Positions 5,493-7,027 of a stretch of DNA of 7,027 nt are shown piece after piece. The notes beneath the pieces were generated by a model, which saw only the letters and a list, made by a program, of their open reading frames with translations, was not told where the DNA came from and did no database searches. Numbering within the stretch: position 1 is the first letter of the stretch; every line of letters starts with the position of its first letter. Source of the stretch: Candidatus Heimdallarchaeota archaeon (GTDB lineage Archaea; Asgardarchaeota; Heimdallarchaeia; Hodarchaeales; S146-22); NCBI GenBank assembly GCA_015520535.1, contig WAPZ01000690.1, forward strand, positions 1-7,027, written 5' to 3'. Made by a program: the position numbers and the translations under genes.

Positions 5493-7027
5493 ATGGTAAC
5501 TGTGGTTTCAACTAACCCGGAATTTCTATTATTAACCCCAATTTTTGGAACTATTGCCTTAGCCATTTTGACTACATTACTTGATAAAGCCTTTGTCTAT
5601 TCTCAATACAGAACGCCACGTTATGTGTTTTCAATTGCGTCTTTGGGTTTAGTGGTCATATTTTCTTATACACTCCTCCTTTTTCTAAATATGCTTCAAA
5701 ATAATACCATCTATCAATATTCTGTCACTTTTGGTGGCGTAGTTCGCAACTACTTTGAGCTCAATCTATTCAATGGCACACTCCTCCTTCTTGTCCTATT
5801 TTTATCTATCTTAGTGACTTTTTACTCTATTGAATATATGAATCATGACCTTAACCGCGGAGAATATTATTTTCTCTTACTGTTGTTAGTCAGTGGTATG
5901 GCTGGTGTGCTGTTAGCGGCAGATTTCCTTACATTATACATTAGCTATGAATTGATGGGACTTTCTTCCTATATTTTGGTTGCATTTCGAAAAAGAGATC
6001 CCTTGGCAATTGAAGCTGCAATTAAATATCTCTTTATGGGTGCCGTTGGCAGTGTAACTGCTTTAATGGGATTGACTTTCATTTATGGAACTGTCGGAAC
6101 GTTACAATATCAAGCTGTTAAAGAAGCCTTTGTTTCCTTGAATCCCGCCTTACCAGACATCTATGTGCTTTTAATTACAATCTTTATCGTCGGTGGGTTC
6201 GGTGTCAAGGCTGCAATTGTTCCTTTTCATTCTTGGCTCATTGACGCCCACCCCATTGCCCCCAGTGGGATTTCTGCCATGCTCTCCGGCTTAGTAATTA
6301 AAATGGGAGTCTATTCCATCATTGTTACTTTAGTTATCACAAATTTCCTTTCACACAGATTCTTGACCACCGTTCTCATTATTTTGGCGCTCATTACCAT
6401 TACATTACCAAATGTGATTGCATTACGCCAATCAGACCTCAAACGCTTGCTTGCATACTCCAGCATTTATAATATGGGCTTCATCATCCTCGCCTTTTCA
6501 TTAAATACCTATCTAGGATTTGTTGCTGCTTTATTCCATATGGTCGCTCATGGACTCATGAAAGGACTCGGCTTTCTTGGTGCCGGCTATTTCCTCCACT
6601 ATGAACGTTCTCGTGAGCTCGAAAAACTTAAAGGCACTGCCAAACGCCATAAACTTGCGGGATTATGTCTTACTATAGCTCTATTTGGCTTGCTTGGACT
6701 ACCCACAACTATCGGCTTTCTTTCTAAATTATGGGTCATTCTAGCCACTTTGACATACAATGAAAGTATTATTGCTGCAATAATAGCTGTTATTGTCCTT
6801 CTTAACACCGTAATTGCCACCGGCTATTATGCACAAATTGTTAGAAAAATGTGGATGGAATCACTTGCAACTACACCCAAAAGTGAAGAAATGCTGACTG
6901 ACGGCGCTGAAAACCTCTCACCGCGAAAAGATACTGAAAAAATGCCATGGGTTATGCTTCTACCAATGACCGTGCTTGCCCTTGTCATCCTTTATTACGG
7001 AATCTTCCCATGGGATCTCCTTAATGT
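5493..7027 (+). CDS. Antiporter-like membrane subunit M/N (NuoM/NuoN/MbhH/MrpD family), 3'-truncated
   Basis: This is the second ion-pumping antiporter-like subunit. The frame runs from ATG 5493 to the right edge with no stop, giving 511 complete codons; the family is usually about 480-510 aa, so only a short tail is probably missing. About 13-14 membrane helices are visible. Key residues are Glu 153 in YISYELMGLSSYILVAF (149-165), Lys 178 in EAAIKYLFMGAVGS (174-187), Lys 239 and His 246 in GGFGVKAAIVPFHSWLIDAH (234-253), Lys 270 in MLSGLVIKMGVY (263-274), RQSDLKRLLAYSSIYNMGF (312-330), His 349/353 and Lys 357 in LFHMVAHGLMKGLGFLGAG (347-365), and Lys 412 in GFLSKLW. The TM5 and YGTVGTLQY segments look NuoN-like, while HSWLIDAHPIAPSGISAMLSG looks MrpD/MbhH-like. 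Position after L suggests M, so no letter is assigned. A charged loop (about 456-485) lies before the last visible helix. Confidence 0.93.
   Translation, partial: MVTVVSTNPEFLLLTPIFGTIALAILTTLLDKAFVYSQYRTPRYVFSIASLGLVVIFSYTLLLFLNMLQNNTIYQYSVTFGGVVRNYFELNLFNGTLLLLVLFLSILVTFYSIEYMNHDLNRGEYYFLLLLLVSGMAGVLLAADFLTLYISYELMGLSSYILVAFRKRDPLAIEAAIKYLFMGAVGSVTALMGLTFIYGTVGTLQYQAVKEAFVSLNPALPDIYVLLITIFIVGGFGVKAAIVPFHSWLIDAHPIAPSGISAMLSGLVIKMGVYSIIVTLVITNFLSHRFLTTVLIILALITITLPNVIALRQSDLKRLLAYSSIYNMGFIILAFSLNTYLGFVAALFHMVAHGLMKGLGFLGAGYFLHYERSRELEKLKGTAKRHKLAGLCLTIALFGLLGLPTTIGFLSKLWVILATLTYNESIIAAIIAVIVLLNTVIATGYYAQIVRKMWMESLATTPKSEEMLTDGAENLSPRKDTEKMPWVMLLPMTVLALVILYYGIFPWDLLN

Overview
The window is one uninterrupted, co-directional (+ strand) gene cluster for a membrane-bound, ion-pumping respiratory complex of the complex I / group 4 [NiFe] hydrogenase superfamily. 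In order it holds the C-terminal part of a catalytic large subunit (open at the left edge), then H-, I-, J1-, J2-, K- and L-type subunits, and an M/N-type antiporter subunit that runs off the right edge. The longest gap between genes is 42 nt, two gene pairs overlap, and no terminator, RNA gene, repeat, mobile element or CRISPR was seen.

Organism: the DNA is AT-rich (about 60% A+T by eye). Most genes are preceded by GAGGTGA or AAGGTGA five or six bases before the start, and GTG and TTG starts are used. The D-H-I-J-J-K-L-M/N order with J split in two resembles archaeal Fpo/Nuo-type operons. I favour an uncultivated archaeon, with an Asgard lineage a guess only. The sequence alone does not exclude a bacterium.

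Main point: gene order and subunit set look like Nuo/Fpo (complex I or F420H2 dehydrogenase), but the large subunit keeps the [NiFe]-centre signature that true NuoD/FpoD proteins have lost. There is a GICSGVH motif at the left edge, whose preceding codon ends in GT and so fits the first Cys of CGIC, and a C-terminal DPCMSCMDR. The best reading is a group 4 [NiFe] hydrogenase with a Nuo/Fpo-style membrane arm, in effect an intermediate between membrane-bound hydrogenases and complex I.

How it would work (inference): electrons from reduced ferredoxin or an upstream input module pass through the two [4Fe-4S] clusters of the I subunit and a B-type small subunit (presumably upstream of the window) to the NiFe site. 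The H subunit couples this redox step to the membrane arm of J1, J2, K, L and M/N, which moves H+ or Na+. The L subunit carries the C-terminal lateral helix typical of complex I. No NuoE/F/G or FpoF/O gene lies in the window, so the electron donor cannot be read from it.
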